A stretch of 64,000 bases of DNA from Gammaproteobacteria bacterium (lineage in GTDB: Bacteria; Pseudomonadota; Gammaproteobacteria; Eutrophobiales; Eutrophobiaceae): contig WLWS01000001.1 in the NCBI GenBank assembly GCA_012103475.1, positions 577,881 through 641,880 on the forward strand. Direction: 5' to 3'. The notes below the pieces were generated by a model. It made no database searches. It was not told where the DNA came from and saw only the letters and a program-made list of their open reading frames with translations. Below, piece by piece: positions 10,085 through 18,624 of this stretch (its first letter is position 1; each line of letters starts with the position of its first letter). A program made the position numbers and the translations under genes.

Positions 10085-10507
10085 TTATTGCTCCGGTGCT
10101 TCGGTCACCAGACCAACACCATCGACTCCCGCACTTTGCAAAAGCGCCATTAGCTGGACTACTCGCCCATAGGGCACGCCACTATCACCTTTAACAAAAA
10201 CGGGTATTTTCGGTTGATACTTGAGTAAGGCGCTCATCCTGTTAGCCAGAATTTCGGGCGATACCGGCTTATCCTGATCGTCACCATAATTTACATAGAA
10301 CCTGCCCGCAGCGTCGACACTGACGACAACGGGTTCCTTGTCTGTAGGTGGCATAGGTTCGGAAGGCACCTGCGGCAAATCCACCTTAACACCCTGGCTT
10401 AATAGTGGTGCTGTGATCATAAATATAATCAACAACACCAGCATCACATCGATGTAGGGCACTACATTGATTTCGGCAATCGGTTTCTTACGAATTCGAT
10501 GACGCAT
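10085..10507 (-). CDS. tolR: Tol-Pal system proton-channel subunit TolR
   Basis: ExbD/TolR-family protein which with TolQ forms the proton-driven motor that energises TolA. The 140-residue product has the basic N-terminus MRHRIRKKPIAEINVVPYIDV followed by one transmembrane helix with the essential Asp (YIDVMLVLLIIFMIT), and a periplasmic domain ending in LMALLQSAGVDGVGLVTE. Size and motif are standard. It starts 11 bases after the tolQ stop, and tolA begins 8 bases after its own stop. Confidence 0.96.
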   Translation of the reverse strand: MRHRIRKKPIAEINVVPYIDVMLVLLIIFMITAPLLSQGVKVDLPQVPSEPMPPTDKEPVVVSVDAAGRFYVNYGDDQDKPVSPEILANRMSALLKYQPKIPVFVKGDSGVPYGRVVQLMALLQSAGVDGVGLVTEAPEQ

Positions 10508-10518
10508 ATTTTTCGCTC

Positions 10519-11193
10519 TTAAGTGTGCGCGTGTCGATGCAATATCGATGCAAATTCTTCAGAAAACGTGTCGTAGCGATTGATCAGTCTTTCCACATCA
10601 TTTGAAAAACGATTAAAGGCAATGACTGCTGGTATGGCTGCAAACAAACCCATTGCCGTCGCAATCAGGGCTTCTGCAATGCCGGGCGCCACCATTGCAA
10701 TGGTGGCCTGCTGTACATTACCCAGCGCTCTAAAACTATTCATGATGCCCCAGACTGTGCCGAAGAGACCAACGTACGGGCTGGTTGAGCCAACAGTAGC
10801 AAGGAAGGACAGATTCATCTCCAGCCCCTCCACTTCCTTGTTCAAGACGACTCTCATAGCCCTTTGTGAACCAGCCAGAACAGCTTCCGGATCGATGCCT
10901 TCCTGTTTATGCAAACGGGCAAACTCTTTGAATCCAGCTTCAAAAATCTTTTCCATACCGGTCGGTTCATACCGTTTCGCACTCACTTTAGTGTATAGAG
11001 GCGTCAGATCTTCGAGAACCCAGAACTGATCTTCAAACTCATCTGCCTCGCGTCTGGCCCTGTTCAGAGAGATCCGCTTGTTGAATATCATGGCCCAGGA
11101 GACCACCGATGCCAGAACCAGCGCCAGCAGAACAAGCTGAACTAACAGGCTCGCATTGGCAATCAGGTGGACAAAAGACAGATCTGTTGTCAT
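10519..11193 (-). CDS. tolQ: Tol-Pal system proton-channel subunit TolQ
   Basis: ExbB/TolQ/MotA-family inner-membrane protein, 224 residues. Three transmembrane segments are visible: about residues 16-36, 133-155 (VGSTSPYVGLFGTVWGIMNSF) and 170-195 (APGIAEALIATAMGLFAAIPA). The GLFGTVWGIM and IAEALIATAMGL motifs are the hallmark of the family. Its ATG overlaps the TGA of ybgC by four bases, which signals translational coupling. It works with TolR as the proton channel of the Tol machine. Confidence 0.96.
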   Translation of the reverse strand: MTTDLSFVHLIANASLLVQLVLLALVLASVVSWAMIFNKRISLNRARREADEFEDQFWVLEDLTPLYTKVSAKRYEPTGMEKIFEAGFKEFARLHKQEGIDPEAVLAGSQRAMRVVLNKEVEGLEMNLSFLATVGSTSPYVGLFGTVWGIMNSFRALGNVQQATIAMVAPGIAEALIATAMGLFAAIPAVIAFNRFSNDVERLINRYDTFSEEFASILHRHAHT

Positions 11194-11588
11194 AAAGTCA
11201 TTTCCGATTTTAGCTCAGCAGGAATGCGCTGAGGTTTGAATGTTGTTGAGTTCACGCAAACACATTTGACTCTGGCAGAACAAAGATCTTCATTCTCCCT
11301 CTGCACCATCTGTTCACAAACCAGACTGGTGGAACCGGAGCTGAGCAGAGTTGCCTTTATAGTCAGACAATCATCCAGTTTCGCCGGTTTCATAAATTTT
11401 ATATCAGCGGACGCAATCACGATGACCGTATTGGATTCCTCTCGTAGTCTTTGCTGCGAAACCCCCAGTTCCCTTAACCATTCTGTTCTGGCTCGTTCCA
11501 TGAATTTCAGATAATTACTGTGATAGACCACACCAGCAGCATCTGTGTCTTCATAGTAGACGCGAACCGGCCAGTTAAATTCCTTCAT
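11190..11588 (-). CDS. ybgC: Tol-Pal-associated acyl-CoA thioesterase YbgC
   Basis: Hotdog-fold thioesterase, 132 residues. The N-terminal block VRVYYEDTDAAGVVYHSNYLKFMERARTEW is diagnostic for the YbgC/4-hydroxybenzoyl-CoA thioesterase group, with the catalytic Asp in DTDAAG. It is the first gene of the tol-pal cluster and ends with a 4-base overlap with tolQ. ruvB ends 23 bases upstream, so ruvCAB and tol-pal could be read through as one long transcript. Confidence 0.94.
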   Translation of the reverse strand: MKEFNWPVRVYYEDTDAAGVVYHSNYLKFMERARTEWLRELGVSQQRLREESNTVIVIASADIKFMKPAKLDDCLTIKATLLSSGSTSLVCEQMVQRENEDLCSARVKCVCVNSTTFKPQRIPAELKSEMTL

Positions 11589-11611
11589 AGTTAGAGTTTA
11601 ATTTGCTTTGA

Positions 11612-12676
11612 CTAAGCTTGATCTTCTTCTATTTTCACCGGCGTCTCAAACAAGTCGTTTTCCCGACCCAGGTTGACGGGTAAATCCAGACCAAAATGTA
11701 ACCAGGCGTTTTTAGTTGCTACGCGACCACGCGGCGTACGCATTATGAAACCCTGTTGTATAAGGTAAGGCTCAAGTACATCTTCAATAGTGTCACGTTC
11801 TTCACCGATAGCAGCAGCCAGACTCTCGGCACCAACCGGACCGCCATCAAATTTCTGAATAATTGTCAGCAATAATTTCCTGTCCATGGCATCAAAGCCA
11901 TGTTCATCAACATTCAACATATCCAGTGCCTGTCGCGCGATATCCTCACTAATCGCCCCATCGGCTTTCACTTCGGCATAATCACGCACCCGACGCAGCA
12001 GGCGGTTGGCAATTCGTGGTGTACCTCGCGAACGCCGGGCAATCTCCCCGGCACCATTTTCGTCTATGCTTACCTCCAGAATGCTCGCTGAACGAACGAC
12101 AATGCGAGTGAGCTCCTGCAGATTATAAAACTCGAGACGTTGCACGATACCAAACCGGTCTCGAAGCGGCGAAGTCAGCAGACCCGCACGGGTGGTGGCT
12201 CCGACAAGAGTAAAGGGTGGTACATCCAGTTTGATTGCCCGGGCTGCCGGACCTTCACCAATCATGATGTCAATCTGGTAATCTTCCATCGCCGGATAGA
12301 GAATTTCTTCCACGACAGGGCTCAGACGATGTATCTCGTCAATAAACAAAACATCTCTGGCTTCAAGATTGGTCAGCAGAGCCGCCAAATCGCCGGGTCG
12401 TTCCAATACCGGACCGGATGTCTGCCGCATGCTTACATTCATTTCATTGGCAATAATGTGCGCCAGTGTGGTTTTACCCAGACCCGGTGGTCCGAAAATA
12501 AGAACGTGGTCAAGAGATTCACCTCGCTTTCGCGCAGCACCGATAAAAATCTCCATCTGTTCGTGTACCGCAGGTTGTCCCTGATAATCCTGCAGGGTTT
12601 GCGGGCGCAGGCTATTGTCCGCGACGGTATCTTCTGCGGAGTGTTCCGGCGAAATTGCTGGGTTGATAGTGTTCAT
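11612..12676 (-). CDS. ruvB: Holliday junction branch migration helicase RuvB
   Basis: Hexameric AAA+ motor that drives branch migration with RuvA. The 354-residue product has Walker A ([12 protein letters not shown]), Walker B (LFIDEIHRL), sensor 1 ([19 protein letters not shown], with the arginine-finger region) and sensor 2 ([19 protein letters not shown]), then a C-terminal winged helix ending in [11 protein letters not shown]. The N-terminal extension before [13 protein letters not shown] is longer than in E. coli. ruvA lies 123 bases upstream rather than overlapping. Confidence 0.97.
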   Translation of the reverse strand: MNTINPAISPEHSAEDTVADNSLRPQTLQDYQGQPAVHEQMEIFIGAARKRGESLDHVLIFGPPGLGKTTLAHIIANEMNVSMRQTSGPVLERPGDLAALLTNLEARDVLFIDEIHRLSPVVEEILYPAMEDYQIDIMIGEGPAARAIKLDVPPFTLVGATTRAGLLTSPLRDRFGIVQRLEFYNLQELTRIVVRSASILEVSIDENGAGEIARRSRGTPRIANRLLRRVRDYAEVKADGAISEDIARQALDMLNVDEHGFDAMDRKLLLTIIQKFDGGPVGAESLAAAIGEERDTIEDVLEPYLIQQGFIMRTPRGRVATKNAWLHFGLDLPVNLGRENDLFETPVKIEEDQA

Positions 12677-12799
12677 TATGGCTGCCTATTTTCTCCTTTA
12701 ACGCGCAGAGATGCCAATCGGGTTACGGCAATGCAAGTTAACACCAGAATTCTGGCCAAAAAAGGGCTGGATAGTGACAATATGATTTCGATATACCGA

Positions 12800-13408
12800 C
12801 TATTGCTTGCCTGCGGATTTCAAGGCTTCACGGATGATATCTTCACTACTCATCTCAGCCTTGGCGACGGCAAGGACAAACTTACTCGCTTCCTGCGGTT
12901 TATAGCCCAGGCCAATCAGGGCACTCACAGCTTCATCGGCTGGATCTGAGACTACGATCGAAGCCGACTCACCCGCGGTGACTACTGAGCTGGCTGAATT
13001 TTGCCAGTCTTTGAGTCGATCCCGCATTTCAATGATCAGACACTCAGCTGTTTTCTTACCTACGCCCGGTAATCGGGTTAATCGTTCAGCGTCACCATCC
13101 CGAACACACTGAGCAAATTCATCAGCTTCCATTCCGGAAAGAATGGCCAGAGCCATTTTTGCACCAACACCATTTACTTTAATCAGGGTACGAAACAGAA
13201 GTCTTTCCTGCTCCTCAGCAAAACCGAACAGCAAATGAGCATCATCACGAACGACCAGATGGGTATAAAGAGTCAGTTCCTCATTCAGCTCCGGAAGCCT
13301 GTAAATCGTTGTCATTGGCACTTCGACTTCATAGGCTACACCCTGAACATCGATTAGTAACTGGGGTGGCTGCTTCTGAATCAATAGACCTCGCAGACGA
13401 CCAATCAT
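12800..13408 (-). CDS. ruvA: Holliday junction branch migration protein RuvA
   Basis: DNA-binding tetramer that holds Holliday junctions for RuvB, 202 residues. It has the N-terminal OB fold (MIGRLRGLLIQKQPPQLLIDVQGVAYEV), two helix-hairpin-helix motifs (FRTLIKVNGVGAKMALAIL and LTRLPGVGKKTAECLIIEMRDRL) and the flexible C-terminal three-helix domain that contacts RuvB (AVSALIGLGYKPQEA). The start codon overlaps the ruvC stop by four bases, so the two are translationally coupled. Confidence 0.97.
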   Translation of the reverse strand: MIGRLRGLLIQKQPPQLLIDVQGVAYEVEVPMTTIYRLPELNEELTLYTHLVVRDDAHLLFGFAEEQERLLFRTLIKVNGVGAKMALAILSGMEADEFAQCVRDGDAERLTRLPGVGKKTAECLIIEMRDRLKDWQNSASSVVTAGESASIVVSDPADEAVSALIGLGYKPQEASKFVLAVAKAEMSSEDIIREALKSAGKQ

Positions 13409-13926
13409 CTCATGCGTCCCTTGTTAATGCTGGAAATCCCGACATCCATACGTTTGATACCTTCACGGGAATGACCATGACAAAGTGCTATAGCAAGAGC
13501 ATCGCCAGCATCGGCCTGTGGTTTTTTATCCAGACAAAGCAGAATTTTTACCATATGTTGCACCTGTTCCTTGGCAGCATGCCCTTTGCCTACTGTGGCC
13601 TGCTTCACCTGATTGGCAGTGTATTCAAATATCTCCAGTCTCTGTACCGCACAGGCAGTAATCGCAGCGCCGCGGGCCTGACCCAGTTTGATAGCAGAGT
13701 CAGCATTCTTGTGCATAAAGACTTTCTCTATAGACATTTCATCAGGTTGAAACTCGGCGAGAACTTCCGTTATCTGTTCAAAGATGACTCGTAATTTTAT
13801 CGGAAGCGATTCGCCCTTGACTCGAATAATGCCATGATCAACGTGACGGGCGTGATTACCATCCATATCGATTATACCGTAACCGGTAATCAGGGAACCC
13901 GGATCGATGCCAAGAATTCGCGTCAT
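13405..13926 (-). CDS. ruvC: Crossover junction endodeoxyribonuclease RuvC
   Basis: Holliday junction resolvase, 173 residues, RNase H fold. The catalytic acidic residues fall in recognisable motifs: Asp in LGIDPGS (residue 7), Glu in SIEKVFMHKN (near 66), and the C-terminal DAGDALAIALCHGH pair. It is followed by ruvA with a 4-base overlap, and is preceded by yebC with a 24-base gap. Confidence 0.97.
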   Translation of the reverse strand: MTRILGIDPGSLITGYGIIDMDGNHARHVDHGIIRVKGESLPIKLRVIFEQITEVLAEFQPDEMSIEKVFMHKNADSAIKLGQARGAAITACAVQRLEIFEYTANQVKQATVGKGHAAKEQVQHMVKILLCLDKKPQADAGDALAIALCHGHSREGIKRMDVGISSINKGRMR

Positions 13927-13950
13927 ACCGACGACAGCTTATTAATCAAC

Positions 13951-14700
13951 TCAGTCACTCAGTTGAGCCAGAATCTCATCCGAGATCTCAGCATTGGAAT
14001 AGACTTTTTGTACGTCATCAAGATCTTCCAGAACGTCAAGTAAACGTAACATGGATTCTGCGCCCTTCTGCTCCAGGGAGCTGCTGGTTGTTGCCTGCAT
14101 AGTAACTTCCGCATTCTCCGGCTGATGATTAGCCTCTACCAGCGCGTCTTTTACATCGACCAGCTGGTCCGGATTGGTGATTACGTCAATCGACCCATCC
14201 TCGTTACTGATGATATCTTCGGCTCCGGCTTCCAGAGCGGCTTCCATCAACGCATCTTCATCTGTGCCGCTCGGATAGGAAATCAGACCTATCTTGTTGA
14301 ATATATAGGATACTGAACCGTCCGTGCCCAGATTGCCGCCATATTTTGAGAAAGCATGTCTGACTTCAGCCACAGTCCGGTTTTTGTTATCTGTCATGCA
14401 ATCGACCATTACCGCCACACCACCGGGACCATAGCCTTCGTAACGGATTTCCTCCAGATTGCCGCTCTCATCGTCACCGGCACCACGCTTTACTGCGCGT
14501 TCGATAGTATCTTTCGGCATACTCTGCGATTTGGCGCTGTCTATCGCTGCCCGTAGACGCGGATTGGCGTCCGGATCGCCACCACCGAGCTTTGCTGCGA
14601 TGGTCACTTCACGAATCAATTTTGTGAATAATTTCCCGCGCTTGGCATCCTGCCTGCCCTTGCGATGCTGGATATTTGCCCATTTACTGTGTCCTGCCAT
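13951..14700 (-). CDS. yebC: YebC/PmpR-family regulator or ribosome-associated protein
   Basis: Member of the YebC/TACO1 family (249 residues). Family members have been described both as DNA-binding regulators and as translation factors that ease proline-rich stalling. The N-terminal [20 protein letters not shown] is invariant in the family; [31 protein letters not shown] and the C-terminal [12 protein letters not shown] also match. It is upstream of ruvC on the same strand, the usual order. In related genomes aspS lies directly upstream, whereas here about 7.9 kb of other genes intervene. Confidence 0.95.
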   Translation of the reverse strand: MAGHSKWANIQHRKGRQDAKRGKLFTKLIREVTIAAKLGGGDPDANPRLRAAIDSAKSQSMPKDTIERAVKRGAGDDESGNLEEIRYEGYGPGGVAVMVDCMTDNKNRTVAEVRHAFSKYGGNLGTDGSVSYIFNKIGLISYPSGTDEDALMEAALEAGAEDIISNEDGSIDVITNPDQLVDVKDALVEANHQPENAEVTMQATTSSSLEQKGAESMLRLLDVLEDLDDVQKVYSNAEISDEILAQLSD

Positions 14701-14833
14701 TTCTGCTTCATCACTCGTTTCGAATTCGCCCTGCAGTTTAGCATCTCTGCTGTTTGACGCCCAAACCTGAACTATGCAATCGCCATCAGGTCAATAGAAA
14801 AGTCATTAACCAGAAGTTATGGAAATTTAGTCA

Positions 14834-15595
14834 ATGCGCAAATTTATACCTTTTTCTCTGTTCTGTATCCTGTCTTTGGGATTCTCATCGAGTCTCATTG
14901 CCGAAAGCCCGTTAGCCAGCGATCAATTGCATGAGCCCTTCAGTCAGCTTTTAGCTGAAACTGTTGATAACGGCCATGTTGACTATTCGAAAATCAAAGG
15001 CGACGTCCGCTTTGGAAACTACCTGAAGGCTCTGCAACAGACCCGACCTGAAAACTACGCAACACAGGAAGAGAAACTCGCTTTCTGGATTAATGCCTAC
15101 AATGCACTGGCCATTAAGGGCATCATTGACGGCTTGTCACCGAGTAGTTTTTTCGGAAGAGTGAGTTATTTTAAAACAACAGATTATGAAGTCGCCGGTA
15201 AAAGTATTAATCTCTACGATCTCGAGAGGGATATTATTATCCCTTTTGACGAACCGCGTATTCACTTTGCTATAGTATGTGCGTCTTATTCATGCCCTAA
15301 ATTACGTGCGGAAGCGTATTTGGCAGATACGCTTGAAGCACAACTTGAAGACAACGCGATCGACTTTCTCAACGACCCGGTGAAAAATTCATTCGACGTC
15401 AAAAAGAAACGTGCCAATTTATCAAAGATTTTTGACTGGTTTGAAAAAGACTTCAAGAGCCATTCAGGTTCTGTACAAAAGTATGTGGCACAGTTTGTCA
15501 AAGATAACGGCATAAAATCTGCCTTAATGAATGAAGACTACAAAGTGAAACATCTTAAGTATCAGTGGACCCTCAATGGCTCCCTGGACAATTGA
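14834..15595 (+). CDS. Exported DUF547 domain-containing protein
   Basis: Protein of unknown function, 253 residues, with a Sec signal peptide (FSLFCILSLGFSSSLIAES). The DUF547 core is recognised from EEKLAFWINAYNALAIKGI (about residues 78-96), NLYDLERDIIIPFDEPRIHFAIVCASYSCPKLR (about 132-165, split here only as a description of adjacent blocks) and the terminal LKYQWTLNGS. The conserved Cys-Ala-Ser-x-Ser-Cys patch could be catalytic, but no activity is established. It is the first gene of the unassigned operon that runs to 18921; the next gene starts 17 bases after its stop. It diverges from yebC. Confidence 0.85.
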   Translation: MRKFIPFSLFCILSLGFSSSLIAESPLASDQLHEPFSQLLAETVDNGHVDYSKIKGDVRFGNYLKALQQTRPENYATQEEKLAFWINAYNALAIKGIIDGLSPSSFFGRVSYFKTTDYEVAGKSINLYDLERDIIIPFDEPRIHFAIVCASYSCPKLRAEAYLADTLEAQLEDNAIDFLNDPVKNSFDVKKKRANLSKIFDWFEKDFKSHSGSVQKYVAQFVKDNGIKSALMNEDYKVKHLKYQWTLNGSLDN

Positions 15596-15612
15596 TAAAG
15601 ATGCTTAGTTAA

Positions 15613-16257
15613 ATGCTACCAGCAAGCGACGAACGAAAACAGATCGCCCGCCTGTTTAACTTCCTGTTAATGGGAGAACAGCTCGCTCACGACTGTGCGC
15701 GACGACAATCGCTTATATTTGAGGATACGCCATCCCGTCGTTTCCTTCAGGCTCAGGCCCGTCAGGAGGCATTGCACGCAAAAATATTCAAAGCTGGAAT
15801 TGGTATTCTCGCACCACGTGGTATCGGCGAACCTCTCGCTCAGACAGAAATGTCCCAGTACCGCTCACTGCTTGAATCTGCACTGGATCGTGGCGACAAA
15901 CTTGAATCATTGCTGGGTATGCAGATCCTTCTTGAAGGTATGGGTGATGTTGCACTGAAACGTATCAGTAGCGGATTCGCCAGCAGAAACCTCGCATTCA
16001 ATCGGGTTCGCAAACTGATCGTCGGGCAGGAAGATGCCCATCACAATTTCGGTCTGCGTCGTTTCCAGCAGCTAATCGGCAGTCAAGCTTCTGAATGGCA
16101 GGGTATGCGCTACCAGAGTGAACTCTATCTTGAAGTCCTGAACAATATGCTGCACACACTTCAACCCTTTTTTGAATTTTTTGATGAACATGCTGAGGAT
16201 TATATTGATGAATTGCAGGGTATGCTTCCTGCTAACATGAAACTGGCAGTCGCATGA
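15613..16257 (+). CDS. Ferritin-like diiron-fold protein of unknown substrate
   Basis: A 214-residue cytoplasmic all-helical protein that I read as a ferritin-like four-helix diiron carboxylate protein. The ligand pattern is Glu22 (MGEQLAHD), Glu52-x-x-His55 (QEALHAKIF), Glu109 (LLEGMGD) and Glu140-x-x-His143 (QEDAHHNFG), i.e. the E, ExxH, E, ExxH arrangement used by oxygen-activating or peroxide-reducing diiron enzymes and by MiaE-type hydroxylases. Its last four bases overlap the start of the glycosyltransferase gene, so it is tightly coupled to the GT/radical SAM genes. The substrate is unknown; a hydroxylase or oxidase acting on the operon's product is an inference. Confidence 0.7.
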   Translation: MLPASDERKQIARLFNFLLMGEQLAHDCARRQSLIFEDTPSRRFLQAQARQEALHAKIFKAGIGILAPRGIGEPLAQTEMSQYRSLLESALDRGDKLESLLGMQILLEGMGDVALKRISSGFASRNLAFNRVRKLIVGQEDAHHNFGLRRFQQLIGSQASEWQGMRYQSELYLEVLNNMLHTLQPFFEFFDEHAEDYIDELQGMLPANMKLAVA

Positions 16258-16931
16258 TTTCCGTCATCATCCCGGTATTAAATGAAGAAAAAGCGCTGCC
16301 ACAATGTGTGCAAAATCTGCTTACTCAAGAGTCTGACTTTGAAACCATCATTGTTGATGGTGGCAGTACGGATAATACCAAAGCAATTGCCGGGAATTTC
16401 AGAAATGTTCTGTTAGTCGATTCACAACGTGGCCGGGCCGCTCAAATGAATACCGGTGCATCCAGAGCAAACAGAGACTGGCTGGTCTTCCTGCATGCCG
16501 ATACACAGTTACCAGCCAATGCTTTGCATGATATAGCGGCACTTTCAGCGGACAAAACTATTCAGGCTGGCTGCTTTCATCAGAAATTTTCAGGTAAACA
16601 TGTTCTATTACGAAGCATATCCTGGCTACACAACTGGCGTTGCAATCGCAGTCGTATAATTTACGGCGATCAGTGTCTATTTATTCGACGGGAGTTTTTT
16701 CGCCAGCTTGGCGGCTTTCCGCAAACTGAAATTCTGGAAGATGTCATGCTCAGTGAGAAAATAGTTGAAGTCACGAGACCCTTGATAATGGGACAGTCTG
16801 TAATCACGGATTCACGAAAATTTGAGCAACGTGGTATCGTGAAAAGCTTTCTGGAAATATTCATTATTATGTCGTGTTACGAACTGGGATTGCCTGTTAG
16901 AGCTCAGGATTTCTTTTCTCCGGTGCGATGA
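16254..16931 (+). CDS. Family 2 glycosyltransferase, TIGR04283-like
   Basis: GT-A fold glycosyltransferase of family 2, 225 residues, short and soluble. Motifs: VIIPVLNEEKALPQCV at the start, IVDGGSTDNT (nucleotide-sugar binding Asp), GRAAQMNTGA and the metal-binding FLHADTQLP (HAD in place of DxD), then EDVMLSEKI in the acceptor region. The combination GRAAQMNTGA plus LHADT is characteristic of the TIGR04283 group, named after arsenosugar clusters; see the radical SAM entry for why an arsenosugar role is doubtful here. The start overlaps the previous stop by four bases, and its own stop overlaps the next start by four bases (ATGA). Confidence 0.85.
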   Translation: MISVIIPVLNEEKALPQCVQNLLTQESDFETIIVDGGSTDNTKAIAGNFRNVLLVDSQRGRAAQMNTGASRANRDWLVFLHADTQLPANALHDIAALSADKTIQAGCFHQKFSGKHVLLRSISWLHNWRCNRSRIIYGDQCLFIRREFFRQLGGFPQTEILEDVMLSEKIVEVTRPLIMGQSVITDSRKFEQRGIVKSFLEIFIIMSCYELGLPVRAQDFFSPVR

Positions 16932-17932
16932 CAATGGGTTCATTGCAAACACATATCCAACCGCTGGTTAATTTATTGCAAAAAAAACCTCTGCTGGCTA
17001 TTTTTGAAATCAATCTGCAGTGCAATTCGAAATGTGGTTATTGTGATCTACCGCTGAATCAAGGTCGCTATGAATTATCCCGGACAGAAATAAAAAGCAT
17101 TTTCACTGATCTTTATCACAATGGACTTCGCTACGTTTTCATTCAGGGTGGTGAACCGACACTGCGCAAGGATCTTCTCGAGATCATCGGCGATCTGCAT
17201 CAGACAGGTCTGAAATTATCACTCATTACTAACGGCACCCGTTTAACTGAACAGTTCATAGAAGCCCTCGCACAATACCCTGTAGATCTGTCCATAAGTC
17301 TTGATACGCTTGACCGTGATCTCTACCGGAAAATTCGTGGCGCAGATCAACTTAAGCTTGTTCTGGCGGGACTACAGCGACTACAGGACTACCCGCATCC
17401 GAAATACATCACCTGTATCGTCAGTGCTCAAAACCGGAATAAGGTGCTTGAAGTAGTCAGATTCGCGCGCCAGTCGGGCTTCATGCCTGTTGTTGGCGCC
17501 TATCATTGGGACATTGAGCGTTACGGAAAGGTTGATCCTGAATTACAGTATGAAAACTCTCAGGCAAGAGCGGTGTTTGAAGAAGTAATTGAATCAAATC
17601 TGGTGCCCAGAGGTTACTTCAGAAATTATCTTGAAGATAATGTTCGCTGGTTATCCGGCGATAAACTGAATGCCTGCGATGCAGGTCGTTACAGCATTGC
17701 TATCGATGCCTCGGGTAACGTAGCTGGCTGTCTGGCAATGAGCCATGCTGGTAACCTCAGAGAGCAGAAGCTCAGCACAATTCTTGCCAATATGGACTTT
17801 GAAAAAATTGACAACTGTTCTAATCAGTCTTCCTGCAATATGATGTGTAGCCGCGTAATCGGTTCGAACCTACGCCAGCCAATCAGTGCGATACTGACAC
17901 CGGTTCGCCTCGAAGAAGAGACAATAGCGTAA
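16928..17932 (+). CDS. Radical SAM enzyme with SPASM/twitch-like C-terminus
   Basis: S-adenosylmethionine radical enzyme, 334 residues. The [4Fe-4S] motif is CNSKCGYC with Cys32, Cys36 and Cys39, followed by the GGEPTLR SAM-binding block at about 74-80 and the SLITNGT and SISLDTLD strands. C-terminal cysteines Cys250, Cys268, Cys297, Cys303 and Cys307 form Cx12Gx4C and then Cx5Cx3C, which is most of a SPASM-type auxiliary cluster pattern. Such enzymes modify peptides or build cofactors, nucleosides and lipids. The motif differs from the ArsS arsenosugar enzyme as I know it. No precursor peptide gene is obvious next to it except perhaps the 98-residue protein at 18625. Start ATG 16928 overlaps the previous stop; the stop overlaps the next start. 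Confidence 0.85.
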   Translation: MTMGSLQTHIQPLVNLLQKKPLLAIFEINLQCNSKCGYCDLPLNQGRYELSRTEIKSIFTDLYHNGLRYVFIQGGEPTLRKDLLEIIGDLHQTGLKLSLITNGTRLTEQFIEALAQYPVDLSISLDTLDRDLYRKIRGADQLKLVLAGLQRLQDYPHPKYITCIVSAQNRNKVLEVVRFARQSGFMPVVGAYHWDIERYGKVDPELQYENSQARAVFEEVIESNLVPRGYFRNYLEDNVRWLSGDKLNACDAGRYSIAIDASGNVAGCLAMSHAGNLREQKLSTILANMDFEKIDNCSNQSSCNMMCSRVIGSNLRQPISAILTPVRLEEETIA

Positions 17933-18606
17933 TGAAAAAAAGCAATGTATTTATCGTCTCATTCTGCCTGCTTACGGTCATTTTCTCCTCACATGCTGTT
18001 TATTCAAATATCTCTGCGCACGAGCATCAAGGCATTCTTACCCCCTATTTGGGTGAACCAGAGAGAATAGTCTTAAAAGAAAAAGATTTTCAGAAACTGA
18101 AAAAGGGTAAGGCAATATTTAAAAAGCAGCTGGTTGGTGATAACAAGCGGGCCGTTGTTATTACCCGGGTGAAAGCCGATTCATCAACAATCTGGTCAGT
18201 TATCAAGGACTTTGATTCTTACCCTGAGTGGATTGACGACATTAAGTCTATGGAAATCTATCGTCAGGAAGAGAGTACTATCTATGTCCGATTTGATGTT
18301 GAGAATCGCTATTCCGGCAAAGTAACCTGGTATGCCCGCCATAATTACCCCTCTGACTCAAGAGAATGGGGTACCTGGACCCTCGATTATGACCGAATGT
18401 CCGATCTTGATGATTCGGTTGGTTTCTGGCGCGTTAGTATAGATCCGGAAGATCCCGCTTATAGCCTCGTCTTCTATTCCACCTCGCTTAAACTAAAAAC
18501 CAGAGTACCTCAATTTATCGTTCGAATTATTATCAACGCGAAACTCAAACAGTCTACTCAGTGGGTTCAACAACAGTCTGAATCGAGAATGACCTCGATG
18601 TACTAA
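17932..18606 (+). CDS. Exported SRPBCC/START-like domain protein
   Basis: A 224-residue protein with a Sec signal peptide (VFIVSFCLLTVIFSSHAVYS) followed by an SRPBCC (START/polyketide-cyclase-like) domain: RVKADSSTIWSVIKDFDSYPEWIDDI is the typical first helix and strand, then VRFDVENRYSGKVTWYARH and the C-terminal long helix. These folds bind a hydrophobic ligand in a deep cavity. The ATG overlaps the TAA of the radical SAM gene (TAATG), so expression is coupled. An exported ligand-binding domain suggests that the product of the operon is lipidic or is delivered to the envelope; this is inference. Confidence 0.75.
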   Translation: MKKSNVFIVSFCLLTVIFSSHAVYSNISAHEHQGILTPYLGEPERIVLKEKDFQKLKKGKAIFKKQLVGDNKRAVVITRVKADSSTIWSVIKDFDSYPEWIDDIKSMEIYRQEESTIYVRFDVENRYSGKVTWYARHNYPSDSREWGTWTLDYDRMSDLDDSVGFWRVSIDPEDPAYSLVFYSTSLKLKTRVPQFIVRIIINAKLKQSTQWVQQQSESRMTSMY

Positions 18607-18624
18607 AACGGTAGGATAGAAGGC

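Noticed and set aside
12747..12766. Palindrome around CCAGAATTCTGG in the ruvA-ruvB gap
   Set aside because: A 12-base palindrome with no spacer, partner or position relative to a promoter; it can occur by chance.
12140..12949. Plus-strand open frame of 269 codons over ruvB and ruvA
   Set aside because: It is antisense to the well-supported ruvB and ruvA genes; length alone is not support, and the product has no family motif.
16254..17932. Arsenosugar biosynthesis pair (TIGR04283 glycosyltransferase and ArsS)
   Set aside because: The glycosyltransferase resembles that group, but the radical SAM enzyme lacks the ArsS-type cysteine setting (CNSKCGYC with CDLP) and no arsM methyltransferase is present, so the specific pathway is not supported.
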